DNA from: Novipirellula caenicola
GTDB taxonomy: Bacteria > Planctomycetota > Planctomycetia > Pirellulales > Pirellulaceae
Length of the DNA stretch: 64,000 bases
Reading direction: 5' to 3'
Assembly: GCF_039545035.1 (NCBI RefSeq)
Contig: NZ_BAABRO010000001.1
Location: 868,001-932,000 of the forward strand
Shown here: piece after piece, positions 16,423-27,639 of the stretch
Layout of the letters: every line of letters starts with the position of its first letter
How positions within the stretch are numbered: the first letter of the stretch is position 1
Made by a program: the position numbers and the translations under genes
Notes under the pieces: generated by a model
What the model was told of the DNA's origin: nothing
Databases searched by the model: none
The model's input: the letters and a program-made list of their open reading frames with translations, nothing else

Positions 16423-19400
16423 TTAAGCCAAAAGCAGGTTCATCGAATTTGCGTCCGAGAATAACTCGTCAACGTCGCCTAGCGAGCCTGCCGATTCAGT
16501 CTTGGGTTTCTCTGATTGCAGGTCGATTTTTGACGTCCACAGGGCAAGTACACGATCAATCGAAACCAGTTTCTTGCCTTGCGGTGACAGCGGAAGCAGA
16601 GGCGGTTCTAGTGGCACCCGCAGCAAGTCGTTCGTCCCCGCAGTGTTAGGCAGGCCCCAAGTGTCAGCGAGGGGAATGCGTGATGACATCGTGGTGATCT
16701 GCGATGCGGTGGGGGTGGGTTCATGGTCAGGACTGACGGTGTCGACGAAAAACTGCGACGAGTCCAACGGACTAAGACTCGCAGTGGGTTTCGAAGCGAT
16801 GTCCGATGTGGTTACCGCAATCGTCTGGGCGTTCACTTGTTCCTGGGGTGCTTCCAGTGTCGCCTCTACCACATGGATCGCGTCGAGCGACTGAGTGATG
16901 CCGCCGGATGCGCCGCTATAAAGCAGTTCGATCGAGCATGCGGTTTCGGTGCCAATGCTGGTAAGCCTGCACGCCAAAACATCGCTACCGGTACCGCCAA
17001 CACCGCCAGCGGCTACCGTGCCAAGCGTTGTTACGTAAAGCGTTTCGCTGTCACTCGATAACGAGATCCCCGTCAAATTCTCACTTGTCGATGTCAGTTC
17101 GACATCGGATCCGTCGAAATAAAGCTGCCAACTTCCGGACGTGTTTTCACCAAGGTTGGTTGGCGTAAATTGCAAAACATCCGCACTCGTCCCACTGACA
17201 CCCGCGACCGAATAATTCCCGCTGGTGCTTAGCATTAAACTGCCATTGGGACCGAGGCTGATTGCGTCGACATCTTCATAATAGGACGTCAACCCAACGT
17301 CCGATCCGTCAAAATACCACTCGAACTGCCCCGCGGTGTCATGCCCCGTCGTGCTGGGAATGAACCGCACAATATCGGGGCGTTCCACCGTTCCGAGTCC
17401 ATCAATCGCGGTAGACGCATTGAAGCTGATCAGAATGCTGCCATCGTCTTGCAGTACAAAGGCATCCACGTCGGTGCCGATGCCGACATCCGATCCATCA
17501 AACAGCAGTTTCAAAGCGCCCGTACGTGTATCGTGATAGAAGATATCTTCATCGGAGATCGTCATATCGGCGACCGAAACCCCATTGACCGCACTCATAT
17601 AGATCACGTGCTGTCCAAAAACTTCGTTGCCGGTAAAGCTTCCAAGTTGGATACCATCGAACACCAAGTCACTCGCAATGCCGTGAAGGCTGCCGTCAAA
17701 TTCTTCGGCAACAAGACAACTTGTTTGCTCACCAAACGATTCGACCGTACAGGTGGCGATGTCAATTGCTTCGACAGCAACCCCGCCAAACGAAAAACCG
17801 CTTTCCGATGAAAGATGAAGATCGTTGTTGGTCGGGTCGACAGAAACGCCGCTAATGTTGGCATCGGTTAATCCCACATCAGATCCGTCAAAGTACATCG
17901 CCCAATCGCCGATCGTATTCGCGCCAAAGGCACCTTGGTTGAGCACCAGCAAATCTTCCTTTGCAGCGGAGATACCAGAAAGAGTCAAGTCGCCCAGCAA
18001 GCTGATCAGTAATCGTCCATCGGGTGTCATACTGATCGCATCGACATCGCCGCTGGTAGGACTGAGTCCGACATCGGATCCATCAAAGAACCACTCGAAA
18101 CTTCCTGCGGTTAGCACGCCGTGTTGCGTTGGGATGAATTGGACAATGTCGCTGTCGCGGACGAGACCGAGGTCGCCAACTTGGGAATTGGTGTCAAAGC
18201 TAAACAGGATGCTGCCATCGGGTTGGATAAGAAAGGCATTGATATCGTAGGCAGTCAGACCTACTTTCGAACCGTCAAAATAGAGTGACCACTCGTTCGT
18301 CGTTCCATCGAACGCCAGGATGTCTTCGTCGGCAAACGGGATGTCCGCGATCACCCCGCTACCCGTGAAACTGACAAAGGTCACGTTGTTTTCTGACGCT
18401 TCGCCGAGCACCAGCGAAGTGACCGTCGCCGCGTTATTCTGCTCGTTCAAATCCGCCAAGTCCGATGTGACGGTGGCCGTGTTGCTCAGCGTTCCTGTTT
18501 CGGACGTGGCGATCGTCAGGGTGACTTGTCGCGTTTGACCGCTGGCGATATCGCCGAGTTCCCAGTTCACTGCACCATCGGTGATCGCAAATACGTCCGA
18601 GGATGAAACCAAGTCAACCGACGATGCAAGTGGACTAATCAATTGGACCCCGGTGGCGACTTCGGGACCATGGTTGGTGATCGAAAACAGATAGGTCAGC
18701 TCGTCGCCGACCGTGATCGTTTCAGCAGCCCCGCTAATCGCAAGACTCAGGTCTGCATGCGGAGGGTCAACGTGCGTCGACTCACTGGCATCGTTGTTGG
18801 CAAGCATCAAATCAAGCGTGTCCGACGCTACGCTCGCATGACTCTCCAGCTGCCCTGCTTGTGTTGCGATGACGTCGATGCTGACGTCGATGCTCGTGCC
18901 AACAGCAAGATCACCAAGTTCGAACTCGACGATCCCGCTGTCGTGTTGACCGTCCGATGTGGCCGAGACAAATTGGGTTCCGGTCGGCAAAACGCTGCTT
19001 AAGGTTACGCCGACCGCGGGCTCAGGACCAAGATTGGTCACCGTCAAGTTGTAGCGGAAGCTGTCGCCGACCAGGACAGGATCTGCAGAGTCGTCAAGGG
19101 TGACCAGCAGATCCGCTTGAGGTGGATTCACCTCGGTCGTTTCCATCGAGGTATTGTTAGAAGCGTCGGGATCCTCGGTGCCGGAGGTCACATCGACGGA
19201 GTTGGTCAACGTGCCGGTGTCGGCAGTCAAAACTTCGACATCAATCGCGCGACTGCTGCCGACGTCCAGATCCCCAAGCGTGTAGGTCAACGTTCCGCCG
19301 GAGAAGGAATAGGGCAGCGACGTCGAGACCAGTTCAACGTTCGCCGGCAAAGTTTCGGTCACGACCACGTCGACCGCTGGCTGTGGCCCGTCGTTGCGGA

Positions 19401-22400
19401 CCGTGATTTGGTACGTCACCGTATCACCGGCAGTGACAGGGTCGGCAGCATCGGATTGGGTGACCACCAAATCGGCAAGCACCGGATGGACCACCACGGT
19501 GGCCGAGCGGGTGTCGTTCGCCGAAACGCGATCTTCGCTATCGCTGCTGACGCTAGCGGTGTTGACCAGGGTGGCTGGCTGGGATGTCGCAACGATGATC
19601 TCCAATGGCACGATATCGCCGCTGCCGATGTCCCCCAGATCAAAGGTCAGCACTCCCGAGTCAAGCGTATACGATGGCGATGCACTGACGAACGACGCCT
19701 GCGGCGGCAATACGTTACTGAGAACGACGTTTTCCGCGGTAGCGGGGCCGTGATTGGTGAGCGTCAAAGCAAAACGAACTTGATCGCCAACGACAACCGG
19801 TTCGGAAGGGCCGCTGATTACAACTGCAAGATCGACGCCGCTTAAGTCCGATGGAATGACGACGTGCAACGCATCGGGCGATTGGGAAAATCCGTTGGCA
19901 GCAGCCGAGTACAGGGCGGATACCTCACATGTGGTGTCATCGCCCACCGTGCCGTCGCTGCAAGTGAGAACGTCGGTGCCAAGACCGCTGAAGGTGGGTG
20001 TTGCGACACGCCCAAGCGTAGTGAAGTAGATTTGTCCTGTGATCGGATGTGTTGAAACGCCCGTGATGTCCTCGGTCGACGATGTCATCGCCAAATCCGA
20101 ACCATCGAAATGCAATTGCCAACTTCCCACGGTGTCAGAGCCCAACGAAGTGGCATGGAATTTCAGCAGATCGGCATCGGTACCGCTGACGCCTTCGACG
20201 CTGTAGGGCCCACTCACACTAACGATCAAGTTGCCATCGGGATCCAAACTGATTGCATCGACATCTTCGTAATAGGTGGTCAGTCCGACGTCGGACCCAT
20301 CAAAATAGAATTCAAAATCACCATCCGTATGCTCGCCGGTTGACGTTGGGATAAAACGAACAATGTCCGGCGGAAGCACCGAACCGACCCCTGCGACCGC
20401 AGTGGTCGTATTAAAACTCATCAGCATGCTGCCGTCATCGAGCAAGTGAAAGGCATTGACGTCGGTGTTGATGCCAACGTCGGAACCATCGAACAGTAGC
20501 TGCCAGGCACCGGTGCGAGTGTCGTGGTAGACAATGTCTTCGTCAGCAACGTAAAAGCCACCGGCATTCAAATTGCTTGCCGGGCTCATATAGATCACTT
20601 CGCTAGCGAAGACTTCGTTGCCAGTGAATTTCCCGATTTGCAGGCCATCGAATGATTGGTCATCGGTCACACGGTGGGCGGATCCATCGAAGCCCTCACT
20701 CAACATCGAGGGCGACTGGTTACCGACCGAATTCAGTATGGTGAAGACATCGTTGCTGCTAATCTCGACTCCGTCAATTGAAAAGAGGTCTGCGGCAGTG
20801 ACGTACAACTCGCTCGTAAAATTGTCGACCGATAGCCCCTGGACATTGTTGCCATCAAATCCAACATCGGATCCGTCAAGATACACCTCCCATTCACCGG
20901 ACGAGTCGGCTCCATAGACCGGGTGATTGAGCACCAGCAGATCATCGCCGCTGAGAGAAATATTGGGGAAATTGTAGTTCCCCAACAAACTGACCAGCAA
21001 TTGTCCGTCGGTCGTGAAGCCAATGGAATCGATGTCACCGCTGGTTGGTGCCAATCCTACATCGGATCCATCCAAGAACCATTCAAAGTTGCCCGCCGTC
21101 AAACTGCCATGCGAATTGGGAAGGAACTTGACGATATCGGAATCGCGAACCAGCCCCAAATTGCCGATACGCATGTTTGCATCAAAGCTAAGTAGAATGC
21201 TGCCATCGTCTTGAATGTGAAAAGCGTCAATATCGGCGCCCGCTAATCCGACGATCGACCCATCGAAGTACAGCGACCATCGATCGTTGGTGCGGTCGTA
21301 CGCGAGAATATCCTCGTCGTCATAGGGAATGTCATCGACGCGGCCGCTGGTTGAAAAACTGACGAAGACGATGTCGGCCGTACCGGCGGGCCCCCCCACC
21401 GTTGTCGCCGCGATGCTTGCGTTGTTTGACGTCTCAGGGTCGAGCGTGTCGGAGGTCACCGTCGCTGTACTTAGTTTCTGGCCAGACTCGGTCGCGGTGA
21501 CGACGAACTCGAACGCTACCGCCGCACCAGAATCCAAGTCACCGATTTCGCAAGTGATGATACCCGTTGCGTAGGAACAGGACGGTGACGCGGAAACGAA
21601 CTGGACGCCGGCAGGTAGCAAGTTTGTCAGAACAACATTTTCTGCCGGGTAGGGGCCGTTGTTAGTTACCGTTGCGTGATAGGTGATATCGTCCCCAAGG
21701 TTGACTCGGTTTTCCGTGGCGGCCAACGTCAGCACTAGGTCTGCCAAAATCTCGTCCACTTGGGTCGTTTCGACGTCGACGTTGTTCGCTAAATTGGGGT
21801 CGAGCGTTTGCGATGTGACGGTCACCGTGTTGTTGAGCTCACCCGCAGCGGTCGTCGCCACTTCGATCTGAAGCTCCACTGTTTGTCCGTTGGCCAAGTC
21901 ACCAAGGTCGCAGGTGATTTCGCCGCCATCATGCGAGCATGCGGGGGACGCGGAAACGAACTGCACGTTTGCCGGCAACGTGCTGGTCAGCTCGACGTCG
22001 AGAGCCGGCTTAGGACCGTCGTTGCTGACCGACACGGTGTAGACGAGACTGTCGCCAACGACAACCGGATCGATTGAATCACGGATCGTGACTGTCACAT
22101 CGGCTTGTGGCGGATTAGGGTTGACCGTCAAATTGAACGTGTCGGAAACCGATACACCCGCTTGGTCCGTTGCGGTGACCTCGATAGCGGTGGTGCCGAC
22201 ATCAACTTCGCTTGGTGTGCCCGTGAACGTTGCGGTCGTCGGATCGAACGTCAACCATGCTGGTAGACTTTGATCCCCCTCGACCGGCTTCGCTGTGACC
22301 TTGTAAATCGATGATAGGGTCGCGACATACAATTCACCATTCTGATCCGCTCCGATACTGATGATCATTTCCGAAAACGGATTGCCGCCGACAACATTGG

Positions 22401-25400
22401 GCTCCGAAATCAACCATCCCTCTGCTTGTTCGTCGAGGATCATGATGCGGCCGGTGAAATCCGCAAACACGTAGCGTTCGGTCAGTGATGGATAATCGCT
22501 GCCACGATAGATGTGGCCGCCGATGACCGAAACGCCGACGTCGGGATTGACGTATTGCGCAATCGGATCGATCAGATTTCCGGGATCAGGATCGTTGGGG
22601 GTATAGGGCTGCGTGCCTTCGCGAATACGCCATCCGTAATTACCTCCGCTGACAACCAGATTGACTTCTTCAAAGGCTTTTTCACCGACATCGCCGACAA
22701 ATATTCGATCGGGGCTCGCCGCTCCTGCGGGTCCGTCATCGATCGAAAAACGATACGGATTTCGAAATCCAAGAGCATAGATTTCCTCCCGCACGTTCGC
22801 TTCGCCAACAAACGGATTGTCCGCCGGAATGCCGTAGGTCCCCCCCGGGCCATTGGTGCCATCGACATCAATACGAAGGATCTTGCCAAGCAGTAAATTC
22901 CGATTCTGGGCATTGTTGTCTGGATCGCCACTGCCGCCAAAAGCTCCATCGCCGATGCTGATGTAGAGCATCTGGTCGTCTGGGCCGAAGACGAGATCAC
23001 CGCCATTGTGGCCCGGTGGTAGATCAAATCGCAGCCGAACCACCTCCGAACCGGCATCCGCGATGTTCGGATCGTCCGTCGACACCGTGAATTCCGAAAC
23101 CACCCCGTCATGTTCGCCACCTAACGTCGCCGCTCCGGTGTAATGGACAAAGAATCTGCCTTCACCGGACGCTCCTACGGTGGCGTACTCCGGATGGAAA
23201 GCCAGTCCCAGCAAACCACGATCACCGCTGGAGGTAACCTGGGAACGAATGTCGAGAAACGGCGTCGGCAAGATCTCTCCGTTTTCGACGATGTGAATCA
23301 TGCCTCGCTTTTCGACGACGAACAAACGGCCTGACTCGTCACCAGCATGGGTCACCACCACCGGAGTATCGAATCCGGAAACGATCGGTTCAAGTTCCAG
23401 CGTCGGATCGTCCGACCGACTTGCGGAGTAAGAAAACGAATCGCCGACGTCAATGTCGGCAAACGCATCCGAGACGGCGAGGTTTAGCGAATCGTCCGCT
23501 GGGATCGCTTGATCAAGAATGGGAACGGCGACAAAGGGTGAATCGTTTGTGTTGTTGACCGTCAATGCAAACGTGTCCGTCACACTTGCGAATCCAGGGT
23601 CCGCCGCCCTTACTTCGATCGCAAGCGTACCGACATCGTCGTTGCCCGGAGTTCCGCTGATCACGCCGGAGTTAGAGTTGATCGAGATCCAACTTGGCAA
23701 CGCTCCTCCACCTTCGCGGCTGATCGAATAGGTTAATGCATCACCGTCGGGATCACTGAAGTAGCCGGAGACGTCCAAGCTAAACAGGCTGTCTTCGTCG
23801 ACCGTGGCGTCAGGAATCGTGCTATCCAGCACGGGGTATTCATTGGAAAATGGGATGGTCCGCGCCACGGCAAACGCTTGGCCGCGAATATGCAACGTGT
23901 AGGTGGTTGACGTGCCGCCGTCGTGCCGCAATGTTCGCCATTCGGTTGGATCCGTATCCAACATCACCCAGTCACCGGTCAGATAGACTTCGCCCGACTC
24001 GGTGTTCGCCGAAACGCTCTCGATTCGCCAAGGAATCCGACCATCGGCATCGGTGATCATTCCCCAGTCGGTGACCACACCGTCTGGGTCATCAATGTGA
24101 ACGCTGTACAGATGAAGCCGTTCACCGGTATCTGAATTTGGATCCCAATATTCGCCGTTGCCTTGAACCGCATTGATCTTGGGATCGTGCGAACCATCGT
24201 TGCGGCGGACGAAGTAGACGATCCCGTCGCTGTACGTCATCCCCAGGTGGCTGCCGCCGATCCATGCCACCTCACGAAACGCATCGCTAAGGTCGCCATC
24301 GAGGCTCTTGCTGGCGTCAAACTCCCATAGCGAGCCGCCGGACCGCGAGGCGAAGGGAGCCAAGCGGTCGTGCATCGTGAACAAAAATCGTTCATCATCA
24401 ATTGATTGCCCCCATCGCCACCAACTGGCATCCTGGTAAGCGGACAACTCATCGGGATCCTCCGCGCTTGTCATGGCCGGAAGCGCGCCGGGGAACACAT
24501 CAATGGTGCCAGTCGCCGCGCGGCCCACGAACAATCGGTCCACGCCGCCGATCATTGATACCCAAGCGTCGCCGCGAGCATCGACGTGCATCGCAAATGC
24601 ACCTTGAATCGAGTTGAGGTCAGGTGTCAGAGCCCCGAAGTCCTGCATCACGCCAGTTGCGATCTCGGTGCGGAACAAGTGTGCCCCGGAGACGGCGGCG
24701 TCGGCGGCGGCCCAGGGTGACGCAATCGACCACAAGTATTGTCCATCCGGGCTGATCGCAACGGCCGAATAAGTGGAATAACGTGGGACCGGAATGCCGA
24801 AATTGACAAAGTTCGGCGTGCCTGATTCGATGCTGCCTAACTGATACCCGAACAAATGGGCTCCGGTATAAGCATGCAAAGCTTCATCCCAGTAATTTCC
24901 GACAAACGTCGATGTGTACAGCCATCCGTTGGACTCCACAATCGGACTGTGCAGCTTTCCCTGCGGTACTTGAGTAAGTGGATCTTCGCCCAAAATTGCA
25001 CTGACATTCGGACCAACTTGACGGACATTGCCGGTGCTTGGGTCGTATTGAAAGAAGAGCCCCGCGGCATCGTGTGCGTGAGTCGATGAGGCGAAGTAGA
25101 CCTTGCCGTCCGAGGCAACAGTCGAACCTTGCCATTGTCCATCAAGCTTCGCTTCAAATGGATTCAGCGGAAACAGGTCGACGACCGTCTCGTTGGTGAC
25201 GGTCAACGTAAATAGGTCCGAGGCAAAGTTGCCTCCGTCGTCAATCGCAAAGACCTCCAGTGCAATTGCCCCAAGTTCAACGGCAGTTCCCGAGATGATC
25301 CCCGAACTCGCGTCGATGCTAATCCAATCCGGAATCACCCCGCCTGCTTGCGGGGCAAGCGTATAGGTTAGGGGGCGATTCTCAGGATCCTGAAAAATGG

Positions 25401-27330
25401 AGGAAGCATCAATCTGAAGTTCCACGTTGCGGCTGATCTGTTGATCTTCCAAGTCCGCGATCACTGTGGGTTCTTGGTTCACTGGTTCCACCGTCAACTG
25501 GAACACTTCGCTGACCGATTCCCCCGCGATGTCAGTCGCAGTCAACTCGATCTCGATCGTGCCGACGTCCGCCGCGGTGGGCGTTCCTTTTAGATAAACT
25601 TCGTTTTCATCATTGCGACTCAAATCGAGCCACGTCGGTAATGGTTGCCCGTTGGTTTGTTGCCCTGAAAACGTGACAACGTCATACGGATCCGGATCGC
25701 GAATCGCTCGTCGACTAACATAGGCATAGTTCTGATTGAGCGTGATGTTTTCGGCCAGCGACCCGCCACCGATGTAGTATTGCCACGCCCCTTCGAACCC
25801 TTCCCTTGACGCCGCGCCGTTGTTGAAGGAGATGTTGCCTTCCAAAATATAGTTCTTGAGACTGGCCGAACTCGAACCAAAGATTTTGATGCCGTGCCGG
25901 TACTGGTTGAAAAGAATGTTGTTGGCGAATCGACGGTCTTCGTCCTCGTTCTGGGAATAGATCCCATGTCCGTGCTCGAAGCTCGGGCCGGACCAACCGT
26001 TGTTGTAGATCAGTGATCCATAGACCTCGCCGCCATCGGCGCGGGACCAAAAGCCAAGTCCCTTATTGAGATCGTGGATTTCCCAGTTGATCAGTTTGAC
26101 GTGGTCACCAAACACGTTGATGTTGCCACGATTGATGTCGTCGGGCCACGACCCAACGTTGAAAGTCGTTCGAGCCGAGAGGTCACTCGAAAAAATCTCG
26201 AGCCCCTGGTAGTGCGTGTATTGGCCTTCGATCGTCAGGATCTCGCTGGTCCGAGGCGATCCATTATTCAAATCGATGACCACGTCTTCGCCTGGCCTCG
26301 CACGCACCCAAATCGGATCCGCTTCGGTGCCGGATAAATGGCTGGTAAAGGCCCCCACGTACGTTCCGCCGGTGATCCAGATGGTATCACCAGGTGAAAC
26401 GGCTTGCGGATGGCTCATTGCCGTCGCTATATCCCAAGGGTTCTGAAGACTTCCGTCACCCTGTGGCGTCCCTTCGGGCGAAACGAAGAACTCGTTTCCC
26501 GTCGCAGGAACCGGGGCCGCGTCGGACACGATCAAGAAACTGCCAAATTCCTTGTCGACGACAAGCGGCGCAACGGGGTCCGCCCCGATCGGAATGGGCG
26601 AAGCCACATCGGTCATCGGCAGTGACACGGATGCGCCGTTATAGACTCCAGCGAGGACCGGCGCCCCGTCAAGATCCAGCACGTTGTAGATCTCGTAATT
26701 CGCTCCCACATCCACCACTGTGGATAGATCCAAATTGACATGGTCAAGCCGGTCCCAATTGTAAACGACCGCGTGCCCCCGTCCCGATTCGTATTCATTC
26801 GGATGGACGGTCACCAGCGTACCGCTGATCGTGTTGGCAAGCGTGCTGGAGGCGTCGAATCCAGTTTGCGATTTCCATTGCTCAAACGACTCAAATCCGC
26901 CTTCGATGATGAAGGGGGACTCGGCGTCAGTGACGTACGTGTTGTTGTCCCACGTGTACTCGTCAAGGGCCGCTCCCGACTCGCTGATCTGGGCCGCATA
27001 CCATGGGCTCTCGGTAAAAACCGTGTTGCCGGTGAACGTGACATCTTGCCATGAGCCCAGGAAATTCACATTGCTGGCGAAGTAGTTATCGGTCGCAGCG
27101 AAACCATTTCCGCCAACGCCATATCCAAACACCACGTACCCGGTCGGCTGCAGATCATACTCAAACGGGATTCCGGCCTCGGTCCTCAAGTCCGCGATGG
27201 GGCTGAAAATGGCCGGCGGACTGTTTGCCAGCAGCAGACGAGGTTCAAGCTGCTCGATGATTTTGCGTCGTTTGAAACGCGTTTGATTCCTCGATTCCGT
27301 GCCCCGTACAAGCAATCGCTTCATTAACAT
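16423..27330 (-). CDS. Giant LEPR-type modular surface protein
   Basis: About 3,635 residues from ATG 27330 (27324 is an alternative). It begins with the planctomycete export segment RRKIIEQLEPRLLLA. In order (approximate residues): first half of a He_PIG/cadherin-like domain (36-65); right-handed beta-helix material whose C-terminal half (to about 240) precedes its N-terminal half (280-545); remainder of He_PIG (from 547); a second He_PIG (617-724); a propeller-like region (724-1167); a third He_PIG (1167-1277); a glucose/sorbosone dehydrogenase-like domain (1303-1677); a fourth He_PIG; two DUF11 repeats (1744-1977); a 500-residue block with six FDGSDVGL-type motifs (1984-2490); four DUF11 repeats (2497-2977); and a second FDGS block (2982-3487). 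It ends DVDELFSDANSMNLLLA. Probably a secreted adhesin or carbohydrate-active surface protein; the enzyme activity is inferred only from the family. Confidence 0.85.
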   Translation of the reverse strand: MLMKRLLVRGTESRNQTRFKRRKIIEQLEPRLLLANSPPAIFSPIADLRTEAGIPFEYDLQPTGYVVFGYGVGGNGFAATDNYFASNVNFLGSWQDVTFTGNTVFTESPWYAAQISESGAALDEYTWDNNTYVTDAESPFIIEGGFESFEQWKSQTGFDASSTLANTISGTLVTVHPNEYESGRGHAVVYNWDRLDHVNLDLSTVVDVGANYEIYNVLDLDGAPVLAGVYNGASVSLPMTDVASPIPIGADPVAPLVVDKEFGSFLIVSDAAPVPATGNEFFVSPEGTPQGDGSLQNPWDIATAMSHPQAVSPGDTIWITGGTYVGAFTSHLSGTEADPIWVRARPGEDVVIDLNNGSPRTSEILTIEGQYTHYQGLEIFSSDLSARTTFNVGSWPDDINRGNINVFGDHVKLINWEIHDLNKGLGFWSRADGGEVYGSLIYNNGWSGPSFEHGHGIYSQNEDEDRRFANNILFNQYRHGIKIFGSSSASLKNYILEGNISFNNGAASREGFEGAWQYYIGGGSLAENITLNQNYAYVSRRAIRDPDPYDVVTFSGQQTNGQPLPTWLDLSRNDENEVYLKGTPTAADVGTIEIELTATDIAGESVSEVFQLTVEPVNQEPTVIADLEDQQISRNVELQIDASSIFQDPENRPLTYTLAPQAGGVIPDWISIDASSGIISGTAVELGAIALEVFAIDDGGNFASDLFTLTVTNETVVDLFPLNPFEAKLDGQWQGSTVASDGKVYFASSTHAHDAAGLFFQYDPSTGNVRQVGPNVSAILGEDPLTQVPQGKLHSPIVESNGWLYTSTFVGNYWDEALHAYTGAHLFGYQLGSIESGTPNFVNFGIPVPRYSTYSAVAISPDGQYLWSIASPWAAADAAVSGAHLFRTEIATGVMQDFGALTPDLNSIQGAFAMHVDARGDAWVSMIGGVDRLFVGRAATGTIDVFPGALPAMTSAEDPDELSAYQDASWWRWGQSIDDERFLFTMHDRLAPFASRSGGSLWEFDASKSLDGDLSDAFREVAWIGGSHLGMTYSDGIVYFVRRNDGSHDPKINAVQGNGEYWDPNSDTGERLHLYSVHIDDPDGVVTDWGMITDADGRIPWRIESVSANTESGEVYLTGDWVMLDTDPTEWRTLRHDGGTSTTYTLHIRGQAFAVARTIPFSNEYPVLDSTIPDATVDEDSLFSLDVSGYFSDPDGDALTYSISREGGGALPSWISINSNSGVISGTPGNDDVGTLAIEVRAADPGFASVTDTFALTVNNTNDSPFVAVPILDQAIPADDSLNLAVSDAFADIDVGDSFSYSASRSDDPTLELEPIVSGFDTPVVVTHAGDESGRLFVVEKRGMIHIVENGEILPTPFLDIRSQVTSSGDRGLLGLAFHPEYATVGASGEGRFFVHYTGAATLGGEHDGVVSEFTVSTDDPNIADAGSEVVRLRFDLPPGHNGGDLVFGPDDQMLYISIGDGAFGGSGDPDNNAQNRNLLLGKILRIDVDGTNGPGGTYGIPADNPFVGEANVREEIYALGFRNPYRFSIDDGPAGAASPDRIFVGDVGEKAFEEVNLVVSGGNYGWRIREGTQPYTPNDPDPGNLIDPIAQYVNPDVGVSVIGGHIYRGSDYPSLTERYVFADFTGRIMILDEQAEGWLISEPNVVGGNPFSEMIISIGADQNGELYVATLSSIYKVTAKPVEGDQSLPAWLTFDPTTATFTGTPSEVDVGTTAIEVTATDQAGVSVSDTFNLTVNPNPPQADVTVTIRDSIDPVVVGDSLVYTVSVSNDGPKPALDVELTSTLPANVQFVSASPACSHDGGEITCDLGDLANGQTVELQIEVATTAAGELNNTVTVTSQTLDPNLANNVDVETTQVDEILADLVLTLAATENRVNLGDDITYHATVTNNGPYPAENVVLTNLLPAGVQFVSASPSCSYATGIITCEIGDLDSGAAVAFEFVVTATESGQKLSTATVTSDTLDPETSNNASIAATTVGGPAGTADIVFVSFSTSGRVDDIPYDDEDILAYDRTNDRWSLYFDGSIVGLAGADIDAFHIQDDGSILLSFDANMRIGNLGLVRDSDIVKFLPNSHGSLTAGNFEWFLDGSDVGLAPTSGDIDSIGFTTDGQLLVSLLGNYNFPNISLSGDDLLVLNHPVYGADSSGEWEVYLDGSDVGFDGNNVQGLSVDNFTSELYVTAADLFSIDGVEISSNDVFTILNSVGNQSPSMLSEGFDGSAHRVTDDQSFDGLQIGKFTGNEVFASEVIYMSPASNLNAGGFYVADEDIVYHDTRTGAWQLLFDGSDVGINTDVNAFHLLDDGSMLMSFNTTTAVAGVGSVLPPDIVRFIPTSTGEHTDGDFEFYFDGSDVGLTTYYEDVDAISLDPDGNLIVSVSGPYSVEGVSGTDADLLKFHATSLGSDTVGSWQLHFDGSDLAMTSSTEDITGVSTHPITGQIYFTTLGRVATPTFSGLGTDVLTCSDGTVGDDTTCEVSALYSAAANGFSQSPDALHVVIPSDLSGVDLAVVISGPSEPVVVGDQVRFALTLTNHGPATAENVVLSNVLPPQASFVSASPSYTLDSGVLTFDLGDIGSGDIVPLEIIVATSQPATLVNTASVSSDSEDRVSANDTRSATVVVHPVLADLVVTQSDAADPVTAGDTVTYQITVRNDGPQPAVDVVVTETLPANVELVSTSLPYSFSGGTLTYTLGDLDVGSSRAIDVEVLTADTGTLTNSVDVTSGTEDPDASNNTSMETTEVNPPQADLLVTLDDSADPVLVGDSFRYNLTVTNLGPEPAVGVTLSSVLPTGTQFVSATSDGQHDSGIVEFELGDLAVGTSIDVSIDVIATQAGQLESHASVASDTLDLMLANNDASESTHVDPPHADLSLAISGAAETITVGDELTYLFSITNHGPEVATGVQLISPLASSVDLVSSSDVFAITDGAVNWELGDIASGQTRQVTLTIATSETGTLSNTATVTSDLADLNEQNNAATVTSLVLGEASENNVTFVSFTGSGVIADIPFADEDILAFDGTTNEWSLYFDGSKVGLTAYDINAFLIQPDGSILFSFDTNSQVGDLGLVRDSDIVQFIPTQHGVLTAGSFEWFFDGSDVGLSPTSGDVDAISMTPDGRLLISLLGDLTLSGISAAKEDLLVLNQGAFGANTIGDWAMYFDGSDVGLTDANISGVSVDPTNNDLHLSSESGFSFGGVAVEAIDIATCTVESFGEQTSCLVAEEFDGSLHGIASDLVFDGIQLGSFTGNEVFGQHVIYMSAVNGVSVADMTISDEDIFYHDTRTGALKLLFDGSDVGIGTDVDAFVLQDDGSILISFNASTAIDGLGTVERPDIVRFIPSTTGHDTAGQFEWYFDGSDVGLTSYYEDVDAISLGPNGSLMLSTSGNYSVAGVSGTSADVLQFTPTNLGENTSGSWQLYFDGSDVELTSTSENLTGISLSSDSETLYVTTLGTVAAGGVGGTGSDVLACRLTSIGTETACSIELLYSGASGGITQSLDAIHVVEATLEAPQEQVNAQTIAVTTSDIASKPTASLSPLDSSQFFVDTVSPDHEPTPTASQITTMSSRIPLADTWGLPNTAGTNDLLRVPLEPPLLPLSPQGKKLVSIDRVLALWTSKIDLQSEKPKTESAGSLGDVDELFSDANSMNLLLA

Positions 27331-27639
27331 GCGTCGGCTCCTGCGGCTGGCAAGCCTCTTGCGGACCTCGAATATGCCCGAGCACCCGGAACCCCACACA
27401 TGCAGAACGCCAACCACCCCGACAGAGACGCCCCTCATCGTACCATCTCTGTAGCCTGGGGCACGCCATTTCCGTTTGGCGACTCTTCCAACCGGTCACA
27501 TGCCCAAGATTTGCCCTGCGCCGCCTCGCGAAAATCTACCTTTTTTCGGGCGTCACCGCCCACAACAATAAGCAACTTGGCCTTCGGTAATGGAAAATCA
27601 TTGCCGACTGTCTACTTGATTTTGTCGCGTATACTAAGC

